Shown here in pieces: positions 44,881 to 53,414 of a DNA stretch of 64,000 nucleotides. Source of the stretch: an uncultured Bacteroidota bacterium. Lineage in GTDB: Bacteria > Bacteroidota > Bacteroidia > Chitinophagales > Chitinophagaceae. The DNA is taken from positions 49,303 through 113,302 of the forward strand of contig CAIRES010000043.1 in the NCBI GenBank assembly GCA_903877645.1, written 5' to 3'. The position numbers were made by a program, and so were the translations under genes. The notes under the pieces were generated by a model, which made no database searches, had not been told where the DNA came from, and was given only the letters and a program-made list of their open reading frames with translations. How positions within the stretch are numbered: the stretch's first letter is position 1; the number at the start of each line of letters is the position of its first letter.

Positions 44881-45066
44881 TATCCCGGAAAAAATATTTT
44901 TGACTTCAAACCCTTGCCTGAAGCCGCTTTCCACAAGTTATGCACATTTTTGCAAAAAAGACGTTGTTAACAATTCCTTTAAGAACCTCCACAGGCATGA
45001 TCTTCGTCAGTCTGGCAAGAAATTTGCTATGAGTAGATTCGGCTGAAAGGCCACCCTAACGGGCGT

Positions 45067-45369
45067 TTACACAATCTCCATGACCGTGCGGAAGGCAACG
45101 AATTTACCACCGAACATTTTAAATGCTTTTTGGCGCATAGTTTCTGCGAAATTGTCGATATAATTGTTATAATGCTCGATATCGATGCAATGGTATTGCG
45201 CCACGCAGGTCACACCTTCGGTCTCGTCCTGTTCCAGAAGACGGCACAGCCTGCAATCGGTGAACAGGCCCGTACTCATTACATCGGGCATGTGCTCTGC
45301 TTTCATCCATACGGCAAATGCATCTGCGGCTTCTGCTTCTACCTTTAAGGTTACATTGTAAATGATCAT
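45067..45369 (-). CDS. DUF4286 family protein
   Basis: 100 residues, a ferredoxin-like alpha/beta protein beginning MIIYNVTLKVEAEAADAFAVWM and containing HMPDVMSTGLFTDCRL and FAETMRQKAFKMFGGKFVAFRTVMEIV, as in DUF4286. No catalytic motif; perhaps a dimeric ligand-binding fold. It lies 24 bp downstream of rsgA on the same strand and is probably co-transcribed. Confidence 0.85.
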   Translation of the reverse strand: MIIYNVTLKVEAEAADAFAVWMKAEHMPDVMSTGLFTDCRLCRLLEQDETEGVTCVAQYHCIDIEHYNNYIDNFAETMRQKAFKMFGGKFVAFRTVMEIV

Positions 45370-45393
45370 TGCTTTGTTTTTATGTTTTAAAGA

Positions 45394-46320
45394 TCACCAC
45401 TTCTTTTCTATGCTCTCTAATATAGCCACATAGCTTACGTATCTGTCGGCTGCAATGCGCTGCTCCACTACTGCCTGCTTTACAGCGCAGCCGGGCTCAT
45501 TGATGTGCAGGCAGTTATTGAACCTGCAGTCTTTCATCACAGCGCGCAACTCCGGAAAATACTGTGCCACTTCTTCGCGCTCAAAATCAATGAGGCCGAA
45601 TTCCTTTACGCCGGGGGTGTCTATGATCTTGCCACCTGCAGGCACATCAAACATCTCGGCGAATGTAGTGGTGTGCTGGCCCTTGCCACTCCATCCCGAT
45701 ACTTCGTTGGTGCGGATAGCGCTACCGGGTATGAGCTGGTTGATGAGCGTGCTCTTCCCCACCCCCGAGTGCCCGCTGAAAAGGGTTGTCTTGTTTTGTA
45801 TGAATGCCTTTAGTTCATCGAGCGTAGCAGGATCGGTAGCAGATACGGGGAACACACTATAGCCGGCTGCGCCATACATTTGCTGCCATTGCAGCAACAC
45901 CTCTTGGTGCTTGGGTTTGATGAGGTCTGTTTTATTGACCACAAGGATAGCGGTTATGTGGTAGGCCTCTGCGGTGACGAGAAAGCGGTCTATAAAGCCC
46001 GTAGAGGTACGAGGATCGGCAATGGAGGCTACCAGCAGGGCCAGGTCAATATTGGCCGCTATGATGTGCTTCTGGTTCTTGTTGTGCGGCGATACACGCA
46101 CCATATAATTGTGCCTGTCTGCCACGGCGGTGATCATGCCCTTGAGCAGGTCTTCGTCTTCAACTTCAAAGGTCACAGTATCACCTACGGCTACAGGGTT
46201 GGTAGAGGAGATGTCCTCATCTATCTTCAACTTGCCTTTGATACGGGCAGTCCAGAATACGCCATCCGCTGCGCGAACGGAATACCAGCTACCGGTAGAT
46301 TTATATACTGTTCCCTGCAA
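45394..46320 (-). CDS. rsgA: ribosome small-subunit biogenesis GTPase RsgA
   Basis: 308 residues with the circularly permuted GTPase order: N-terminal OB fold (GTVYKSTGSWYSVRAADG), G4 NKTD, then G1 GHSGVGKST and G3 DTPG, and a C-terminal zinc domain (CRFNNCLHINEPGCAVKQAV). It checks late 30S maturation. The start is TTG 46320: an in-frame TAA is two codons upstream and the sequence after TTG matches the family N-terminus. Confidence 0.94.
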   Translation of the reverse strand: MQGTVYKSTGSWYSVRAADGVFWTARIKGKLKIDEDISSTNPVAVGDTVTFEVEDEDLLKGMITAVADRHNYMVRVSPHNKNQKHIIAANIDLALLVASIADPRTSTGFIDRFLVTAEAYHITAILVVNKTDLIKPKHQEVLLQWQQMYGAAGYSVFPVSATDPATLDELKAFIQNKTTLFSGHSGVGKSTLINQLIPGSAIRTNEVSGWSGKGQHTTTFAEMFDVPAGGKIIDTPGVKEFGLIDFEREEVAQYFPELRAVMKDCRFNNCLHINEPGCAVKQAVVEQRIAADRYVSYVAILESIEKKW

Positions 46321-46415
46321 GGTTTATTTTTACAGGGTAAAAATAAGGAGGAATAAGGAGAAGTGCAGTATTGGTTTTGACAATACATTCTTCCGTTATA
46401 CAAAAACAGAAACGA

Positions 46416-47546
46416 CTATGGCTGATACCCATCGGTAAGGGTTTTGAGAAAAGCGACAATATCGGCCTCGTCCTTAGATGTCAGCTTCTGGTCGCCAGTC
46501 TCTGCACTATCTATTGTTGGGGCATATTCAGGTGCGTCAAATCCTGAGCCGGGTACGTTGCGGGTATTGTAGAAATGCACTACCTGCTCCAGTGTGCCAA
46601 AACAGCCATTGTGAAAGTATGGAGCTGTGAGCGCAATATTCCTCAGTGTGGGTGTGCGGAAAGTACCGTAAAATGCGGAATCATTGATAAAATCGCCGAG
46701 GCCAAGGTCTATATAGGACAGGCCTGCGGCATTGTAGGTACCAGGCAGCGTGTAATAGGGGTTGTAAAGATTTTTGGGCACCCCATCATTTTCGTAACTG
46801 AAGTCGGTGAACAATACCTTGCCGCTTGCGTCATCAGGAGTGATGAGGTGGCAATTGGCACACATTCCTTTCAGCGTATCTGTGAACAGCAGCATACCTC
46901 GGGTCTCTGCATCAGTAAGTGTGGCCTTGTCGGCCAGGTAGTAGTCGTACTTTGAAGTAAAGGCATTCAATTCATCACTTCGCTCGTAGGTGGCTATGGC
47001 TGCTGCTATATTAGCGAATGCAGTATTGACATCAGTGATGTCGCCGTATGCCAGTTTATAATAACTGAAATTCTCAGACTGCTGTAGTTTTGAGACCACC
47101 ATTGCGGCGTCGGTATTAGCCATTTCCAATGGATTAAGAAACGGCTTCTGCGCCTGTTCTTCAAGCGTATTTACCCTGCCATCCCAGAAAAGGCCACCAA
47201 CATAGGAAGAGTCGTCGATGCTGTAATGAAGGGCGGGTACGTATTTTGCATACATGGCCAGAGGTGCATTCCTGTTGCCGAAAAGGCCGGGGACCACACC
47301 GGGGGAAACAATATTGTGAGACAGATCGCTGAACGCAGCCGATGGCGCATGGCAACTGCCGCACGACTGGCCTGAAGGATTGGACAAGGTATTGTCGAAA
47401 AACAATCTGCGCCCAAGGGTCACGATCAGTTCATCTGAATGCAGCTCAGCAGAATAACCTGACTTACGGCACGATTCCACTTCCAGCAATGACATTACAG
47501 CCACGAGGATAAGTAAAACAGAATATTTCAGACGAATAATTTTCAT
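46416..47546 (-). CDS. di-haem cytochrome c peroxidase (MauG/CcpA family)
   Basis: 376 residues from ATG 47546; an upstream TTG at 47585 is less likely. A hydrophobic N-terminus followed by ESC suggests export, perhaps as a lipoprotein although the lipobox is poor. Two haem-binding motifs, CGSCH (N-terminal domain) and CANCH, with the family regions GRRLFFDNTLSNP, FWDGRVNTLEEQAQKPFLNP, TFRTPTLRNIALTAPYFHNG and DEADIVAFLKTL. It reduces hydrogen peroxide in the periplasm with electrons from a small cytochrome or similar donor. Confidence 0.92.
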   Translation of the reverse strand: MKIIRLKYSVLLILVAVMSLLEVESCRKSGYSAELHSDELIVTLGRRLFFDNTLSNPSGQSCGSCHAPSAAFSDLSHNIVSPGVVPGLFGNRNAPLAMYAKYVPALHYSIDDSSYVGGLFWDGRVNTLEEQAQKPFLNPLEMANTDAAMVVSKLQQSENFSYYKLAYGDITDVNTAFANIAAAIATYERSDELNAFTSKYDYYLADKATLTDAETRGMLLFTDTLKGMCANCHLITPDDASGKVLFTDFSYENDGVPKNLYNPYYTLPGTYNAAGLSYIDLGLGDFINDSAFYGTFRTPTLRNIALTAPYFHNGCFGTLEQVVHFYNTRNVPGSGFDAPEYAPTIDSAETGDQKLTSKDEADIVAFLKTLTDGYQP

Positions 47547-47677
47547 GTGCGATGAGGTATTTGCTATTACTTTTTTCCGGCGCACAAAAATGGGGAATGA
47601 AACAGAATATCGTTTTTACAAACAGGAATAATAGCTGCCACATTCGGGAAAAATATGCGCGGGTATTCTTGATGCAC

Positions 47678-47705
47678 AAAAAAGCCCGCAACTATCGTTG
47701 CGGGC
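47678..47705 (-). terminator. terminator of the four-gene envelope operon
   Basis: GCCCGCAAC (47684-47692) pairs perfectly with GTTGCGGGC (47697-47705), loop TATC, followed on the minus strand by TTTTTT. Confidence 0.9.
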
Positions 47706-47731
47706 AGGAGTTTTTATAGTGGTATTGCGTA

Positions 47732-48643
47732 TTATCTGAGGCTCATTACATTTTTGTAGCCGAACATGCGCTGCAGGGAATCGATAACGTGTGTAGTATC
47801 TGCGGCACGGCAGGTAACGGTGGTGGTGATGAGGAAGTTAGCTGAGTCTACCTGCACCATGTCTACCCTGTTGCCATTGATCTTGAGGTTGCGTACGCGT
47901 TTTTCGGCCTTATCCCTCGAGGGATAGTCGCCTATCACCATTTTATAGGAGTTTACCTGCAGGCTGTCTGCGGGCATTGAGGCTACGGCTGCAAGGCTAT
48001 CGCGCTGCAACTGGCTGGTGGTGGTGTCGGGTGTAACCGGTATAGGTACTACGGTGTCTTTTACGATCGGTGGCGGCGCTACGAGCACCCTGTTCTGGCG
48101 GGTGTAGTAGTAGATACCAAAGGCGCCACCGCCTATTACCAGCAGCAATACGATAACCAGTATCACCATACTCCAGTTCACAGAGTCGGCTTTGTGTGGC
48201 GGTGGATAAGAAGGCTTGTGAGAAAGTTTTGAGTTTTGCTCTTCGAGTTGCTTACTGTTTTTGATAGTAGGGATGCCAGCAGGGGTAAAGCGGAAATTGG
48301 TATCGGTAACGAATTGCACCTTGCCATTCACCTCCACCAGCTTGCCTATGTTGGGTATGGCTACTTCTTTATCAATAGCCATGTCCTTGCGGGCCTGTAT
48401 GCTGAAATCGCGCAGTGCATTGGCGGCTTTGGAGATACTGATCTGCTCATTGGTGGCAATAAAATTGGCGAGGTTGTCGTCAATAGAACCACCGGGGGTT
48501 ACGATCACTTCGTAGTAAGGAGCCTGTAACGATTTGCCATCGTATGTGGCAGAACGCTTCACCAGTTCCAGGTTACCGATACCGTGAACGTAACAGAAAT
48601 GATTTTTTAAAAGAAATAATCCTATGTATTTAGCTATATCCAT
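47732..48643 (-). CDS. HU-like/transmembrane/SPOR-like protein
   Basis: 303 residues. The N-terminal about 130 residues resemble the paired HU-like (CCDC81-type) domains found in Bacteroidota (IGNLELVKRSATYDGKSL, then IPNIGKLVEVNGKVQFV). A proline/lysine linker leads to one membrane helix (about 158-180, MVILVIVLLLVIGGGAFGIYYY). Outside the membrane are a proline/threonine stretch and a C-terminal SPOR-like domain (YKMVIGDYPSRDKAEKRVRNL). SPOR domains bind glycan strands stripped of peptides at division sites. The architecture links a cytoplasmic HU-like fold to peptidoglycan across the inner membrane. It is the last gene of the operon. Confidence 0.82.
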   Translation of the reverse strand: MDIAKYIGLFLLKNHFCYVHGIGNLELVKRSATYDGKSLQAPYYEVIVTPGGSIDDNLANFIATNEQISISKAANALRDFSIQARKDMAIDKEVAIPNIGKLVEVNGKVQFVTDTNFRFTPAGIPTIKNSKQLEEQNSKLSHKPSYPPPHKADSVNWSMVILVIVLLLVIGGGAFGIYYYTRQNRVLVAPPPIVKDTVVPIPVTPDTTTSQLQRDSLAAVASMPADSLQVNSYKMVIGDYPSRDKAEKRVRNLKINGNRVDMVQVDSANFLITTTVTCRAADTTHVIDSLQRMFGYKNVMSLR

Positions 48644-48678
48644 TACTACAATAATGCTGTTAAATTAAGCATTCTATT

Positions 48679-50313
48679 TTAAAATTTGAACCTTATTCCA
48701 CCATAAATATTCAGTCCATAGGCTTCATAGCCATACCAGCGCTGGTATTTATCGTTAAATAAATTATTTACCTGTGCAAATACAGATAAACGTTTTATCA
48801 ACTGATATTCTGCACTAAACCCGGCATCAACACCCGGTGTGAGGGTTTTGGTATTGCCGCCGATATTCTGGACATATATACCGCCGAGCAGCTCCATGTA
48901 TGCCGAGAGGGACAGCTTACTGAACAGCAATACCGAAAAATCGCCTTTTATTTTCATTTCAGGCTCATTCCATACGTGCTGCTGCGAGCCGTTCATATAC
49001 TGAAAGAAGCTGCCTGTAGCGCCTGCGCTCCATATATCTGCTACTTTGTACCGGGCAGCAAGTTGCAAGGAGATAGCATTGGTATTATCGTAAACGACCT
49101 GAAATTGCTTATTGTCAGTCAGTGCATTATCGTTGAGGAAAGAAGGCAAGCCCGAATAATTCAACCAGCTTGCTTTGCCGGAGAAGGTGAGGAAGTTGCC
49201 TGCACCACCTGTGAGCCCCACATACAACTCATCGCTACGCGACTGCATGACAGGGTAGGTATTGAATATATACGGGTTTTCAGAAGAAAGCTCTTCATAG
49301 GTATTGCGGCGCAGCAGGGACTGCCAGCCCGCACTGATACCAAACTTTGTGTCGGGGATGGTGTAGGCAGCCATGATGTCAGGAAGCATGTAGTTCTTGC
49401 TTTCGCCGGCGGCCAAGCCAAGAAATGCGTGGCCGTTAAAGCCGCCTGTACGTAGGTTGATACCGGGCAGCGCTTCTACAAAGTTGTTGTTGGATGAAGC
49501 TATATTGGTTTTAAGGCCTGTAAATGCACCTATGACGGATAGCTGCCCCTGCACTGTGGGATCAAACTGGTACCAGAAGGGCGAATTAAAGCCTATGGTG
49601 GTTTCGGTGGTGTTAAGTGCGGCCGTATATAAAGAAGCATTGATAGCAGGATTGTAGGTGAATTTCTCATTGCTATCTGGCTTATTCTTTGTATCCACTA
49701 CCGCCCTGATGGTGGTATACGTTTGCTGTATGTCGCCTGCGTTATAAGTAAACAGGTCGTGATCGTAACCATAGTAATGATACTGGTTACGTTCCGCAGA
49801 AATAAGGGCATGCCAGTCGCTGAAGTCGTTGTGCAATATCCCCTCAGCTTCAAGGCCGCTTAAAGCAGATTTTTCGTTAGCGATACTACCCGATTGCGAG
49901 ATGTGGTGGAGGTGAATGGCCGTTTCGTAATTATCGCCTTTGATGCAGCCAATGCCTGCATCAAGGCAGAGTGTAGATAAATTGCCCGCACCTAATTTCA
50001 CATAGTTCTCAAAGGGCAGGCTCAGCGGATCTTTGCCCAAGGCCAGCGGACGAAGCGGCAATGAACTGTAGGTATAGTATAGCGACTGCTGCGGCACTTC
50101 ATAATTAAACGTAGGATGTGCAGTATCAGCAGGTGGCAACTGTGGTATCCATTCGGGCTTGGGTGCCTGTTTTACCTGTGGCTTGTAAGATTGTAATACC
50201 TCAATGGTAGCGCCCTTCATGACTGTATCACCGGCAGGCGCATGTTGCGCCCTTGCGCCTGTGGACAGGGCTACCAACGACAATATGAAAAGATGTTTTG
50301 CGCGCATGCTCAT
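48679..50313 (-). CDS. outer-membrane beta-barrel protein without a TonB plug
   Basis: 544 residues with a signal peptide (ending GARAQ). After about 80 proline-rich residues the protein is a repeated barrel of amphipathic strands, ending in the classic C-terminal GLNIYGGIRFKF, with a TonB-receptor-like last strand region (LFNDKYQRWYGYEAYG). No plug or TonB box is seen, so it is a barrel related to but shorter than SusC/FadL-type receptors. It starts 4 bp after the TPR gene stop and precedes the SPOR gene by 35 bp. Confidence 0.8.
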   Translation of the reverse strand: MSMRAKHLFILSLVALSTGARAQHAPAGDTVMKGATIEVLQSYKPQVKQAPKPEWIPQLPPADTAHPTFNYEVPQQSLYYTYSSLPLRPLALGKDPLSLPFENYVKLGAGNLSTLCLDAGIGCIKGDNYETAIHLHHISQSGSIANEKSALSGLEAEGILHNDFSDWHALISAERNQYHYYGYDHDLFTYNAGDIQQTYTTIRAVVDTKNKPDSNEKFTYNPAINASLYTAALNTTETTIGFNSPFWYQFDPTVQGQLSVIGAFTGLKTNIASSNNNFVEALPGINLRTGGFNGHAFLGLAAGESKNYMLPDIMAAYTIPDTKFGISAGWQSLLRRNTYEELSSENPYIFNTYPVMQSRSDELYVGLTGGAGNFLTFSGKASWLNYSGLPSFLNDNALTDNKQFQVVYDNTNAISLQLAARYKVADIWSAGATGSFFQYMNGSQQHVWNEPEMKIKGDFSVLLFSKLSLSAYMELLGGIYVQNIGGNTKTLTPGVDAGFSAEYQLIKRLSVFAQVNNLFNDKYQRWYGYEAYGLNIYGGIRFKF

Positions 50314-50317
50314 TATT

Positions 50318-53300
50318 TTATTCCTCCGACAATTTGCTTTGCTTTTTCTCCAATGCCTTTACTTCTTCGAGTTTCTTTTGTGCCTCCTGCTTAGCCTCGG
50401 CAATTTTTGTGTGCTTCACTATACTCTCCAACGTTGCCTTGGCATTGAAATAATCCTTTTCCTGCACCAGGACATCTGCGAGCAACAAGTACGACCTTAC
50501 TATCCAGTAGTCGTAGCCACCGGAAAGGTGTATGGTTTCGTTGGCAGCAGTTTCGGCTTCTTTCAGTTTGCCTTGTTTCAGGTAGATATCAGAGATACGG
50601 TAGCGTGATTCGGCGGCGATGTCGCCATTTTTATCAGCGCTGAGTTGTTTGTAAATGTTGAGAGCGGCATCAGAGCTATCAAACTGTTGCAGGGATTTGG
50701 CCTTGTAGTACAATACATCGTTGAGCGTTTCGGCAGGCACACCCTGCATAGTAGTTAATGAGTCGGCATACTTAGCGGCCTCTTCGTAGCGGGCAGCGTT
50801 ATATCCGCTCTTTACCAGCCCTTCGTAAGCCAGCATCAGCAGCACATCATTATCAGCCACATTGCGGAGCTTTGAGTAGTACCCGAAAGCACCGGCATAG
50901 TCCTTATCCTGGTAGGCTATGGCTGCGGCATGGCGAGCGCTGTTCTGATAAAAGTCGTTCCAGGTGCCGGAGAGAACGATGTTATAATCTTCCCTCGCCT
51001 CTTTATACTTTTTCAGGTTGTAGTAGCTTTCGCCCCTGTAGTAGTGCGCCTTAACCGCAAAGATGCCGTGGGGGTATTGCTGTAAATAATTGGTGAACGC
51101 CATCGCCGCATCATCAAGCTTGCCGTTGCTGAACTGAGTTTCGGCAGCGGCATAATAAGTGGAATCGACAGAGCTACTGTCGGCAGATGGCAGGCCGCTT
51201 TCTCTAAGCATTCGTGTGTATTCAGCAGGCTGATTGTTGAGGATGTAGAGGCTTTTGAGTGCATCCATCGCAGCCAGGCGGTCATCAGCGCCGGGATAAT
51301 CAACTACCACATGCTTGTAGGCATTTATTGCTTTGGCATTATCATTGGTCTGCTGGTAAATGAAGCCGGTCTTCATCCAGGCTGAAGGGGCAAAACTCTT
51401 ATCAGCTATGGAGTCTGTAAGCTGGTGCAGGAAAGATAGGGCCTGCGCATATTTATCAGATTCGAGATAAGTAACGGCGATCTCGTAGCGCGCATGATCG
51501 GCATAAGCGGATGGTGGCGCTGTATAAATGATGGTGTGCAGCAGGGCGATCTTTTCATTGCTCTTGCCCTGCAGGCCAAGTATGATGGCTTTTTGATAAC
51601 GGGCATAGTCGGCATCGGCATTATTTGAAGCGATTATCTTATCATAAAGCAGTATAGCACGTCCGAAATTCTTTTGCATGAATACGGCATCCGCTTCGCG
51701 CAGAGTAGCCATCATGCCGGTATAGGCATCCTTTGAGGGCTCCTGCTGCGCCTTGTTAAAATATTCCTGCGCGGCACTGTAATCCTGCTGAGCCATAGCT
51801 GCAAAGCCCATATTGAGGTAGGCATGTTGCGGAGTGGCCAGCGGGCTGATGTGCTCTACCCCGTTCTTGCCATTTTTCTTATCAATAAAATCCTGAGCAT
51901 AGGTGATCACCTCGGCATATTTGCGGGCCTGGTAGGCCAGCTCGCTTTTCCAGAAGTAAGTAGCCCTTTCGAAGTCATTATTGACCGTGCGCTGCAATGA
52001 AAGATCGAAATACTCCTGAGCATCTTTCAAATCACCTTTGCGGAACCGCTGCACCGCATAGCCGTAAGCTGCCTTTTGATATACGAGCCAGTAATTACCT
52101 TCCTTGTGGTTCACCTCTTTGAGATGCGTCAATGCGCCATCAAAATCATTGGTGCGCAACAAGAGCGACGAGATCATAGTATTGGCCTCGTCTTTGTAGC
52201 CGGTGGCAGGGAAGGTCTTTAAGAGGTTGCGCAGTTGCCTGAGGGCTTCGTCATAATAACCTGTCTCATCAGAGATACGGGCATATAAGAACATAGCCGC
52301 TTCCTGCTGGCCTTTATTAAAGGTCATATCCGCGCAAATACCAAAGGCATTACGGGCACTGGCTTTATCATCTGTTTTGAGATAGCAATCACCCAGCAGG
52401 TACATGGCGGTTTGCCCGAGCGAATCATTAGCGCTGCTCAATAATTTAAATTTATCTACGGCATTGTTCCAGTCATCTGTTTTATAATCGCAGTAGGCCA
52501 TTTCATACAGTTCCTGCTTGCGGATCTTGTCTTTGTGCTGGTAGTAGTATTCGAAATATGGTTTAGCCTCTTTATACTCCGCATTCTCAAAAAGGCATTG
52601 CGCCTCGAGCAAATGCAGTTCATTGTCATAAAATGACTTTTCTTTTCTTTTGATGATCTCTTCAGCCAGCTTTTGCGCCTTATCGCGCGCGCCACTGAAG
52701 TAGTATATCTCGGCAATATAATAGGGCACGATGGTGCGGTATTCTTTCTCATCCTTTATCCGGTCGAAGCTTTGGAGCGCCTGCTTATATTTGCTTTCGT
52801 TGTAGGCAAGGAGGCCATAATAATAATTGCCGGCCATGTAGTACTTACCATCCTTCAATTCCTTTATGGCCAGCAACAACGGTTCCGCCTTATCAAACTG
52901 GCGATTATTGAAATAGCAATAGGCCAGTTCAAATTTTGCATCGGCGATCTCTTTGTTGTCGAGGTTGCTGATGCCTGCAGTTTCGTATAACGGGATGGCC
53001 TTTGATAACTGATCGTGGCGGAAATAATACTGGGCAAGTGTGAAGCCCAACCGCTGGCTGTAGGTGGTATTGGGAGTAGACTGCATTACCGACAGTGCAT
53101 AAGCCTCGCCGCCACGAACGTCTGTTTTTATCTGAGCAAGAGCAAGAAAATACCTTGCTTTATCAAGATCGGCATCCTGCCGGGGGGATATACCACTACT
53201 GTCGTCACTACTGAGCAACTGCCTGGCCGACTGCGCCGCGAGGGCATAATGGCCTTCATTATATTGCTCCTGCACCAGCATCAGGGGCCTGTTGGCCGGC

Positions 53301-53401
53301 AGATCAGGAGCGAGTACCTGGGCAAAAGAAAAACTCCCGGACAGTACAATGCCTGCAATAAAAAACGACCGTAATCCTATTGTTCTTTGTTTTTGCAGCA
53401 T
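50318..53401 (-). CDS. large TPR-repeat periplasmic protein
   Basis: 1027 residues. Signal peptide (about 1-27, FSFAQ). The remainder is a long series of tetratricopeptide-like helix pairs (for example FELAYCYFNNRQFDKAEPLLLAI, AHYYRGESYYNLKKYKEAREDY), about twenty or more units, ending in a coiled, lysine/glutamate-rich tail. Such solenoids act as scaffolds for envelope complexes. It is 13 bp downstream of the TonB-dependent receptor gene and 4 bp upstream of a barrel gene, so it may hold the two outer-membrane proteins together; this is inference. It resembles YbgF/PorW-like TPR proteins only in a general way. Confidence 0.85.
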   Translation of the reverse strand: MLQKQRTIGLRSFFIAGIVLSGSFSFAQVLAPDLPANRPLMLVQEQYNEGHYALAAQSARQLLSSDDSSGISPRQDADLDKARYFLALAQIKTDVRGGEAYALSVMQSTPNTTYSQRLGFTLAQYYFRHDQLSKAIPLYETAGISNLDNKEIADAKFELAYCYFNNRQFDKAEPLLLAIKELKDGKYYMAGNYYYGLLAYNESKYKQALQSFDRIKDEKEYRTIVPYYIAEIYYFSGARDKAQKLAEEIIKRKEKSFYDNELHLLEAQCLFENAEYKEAKPYFEYYYQHKDKIRKQELYEMAYCDYKTDDWNNAVDKFKLLSSANDSLGQTAMYLLGDCYLKTDDKASARNAFGICADMTFNKGQQEAAMFLYARISDETGYYDEALRQLRNLLKTFPATGYKDEANTMISSLLLRTNDFDGALTHLKEVNHKEGNYWLVYQKAAYGYAVQRFRKGDLKDAQEYFDLSLQRTVNNDFERATYFWKSELAYQARKYAEVITYAQDFIDKKNGKNGVEHISPLATPQHAYLNMGFAAMAQQDYSAAQEYFNKAQQEPSKDAYTGMMATLREADAVFMQKNFGRAILLYDKIIASNNADADYARYQKAIILGLQGKSNEKIALLHTIIYTAPPSAYADHARYEIAVTYLESDKYAQALSFLHQLTDSIADKSFAPSAWMKTGFIYQQTNDNAKAINAYKHVVVDYPGADDRLAAMDALKSLYILNNQPAEYTRMLRESGLPSADSSSVDSTYYAAAETQFSNGKLDDAAMAFTNYLQQYPHGIFAVKAHYYRGESYYNLKKYKEAREDYNIVLSGTWNDFYQNSARHAAAIAYQDKDYAGAFGYYSKLRNVADNDVLLMLAYEGLVKSGYNAARYEEAAKYADSLTTMQGVPAETLNDVLYYKAKSLQQFDSSDAALNIYKQLSADKNGDIAAESRYRISDIYLKQGKLKEAETAANETIHLSGGYDYWIVRSYLLLADVLVQEKDYFNAKATLESIVKHTKIAEAKQEAQKKLEEVKALEKKQSKLSEE

Positions 53402-53414
53402 TGCTCGCTATTCA

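Noticed and set aside
44803..44934. 44-codon N-terminal extension of HU
   Set aside because: A perfect promoter lies within it and HU family proteins begin at MNKAELI.
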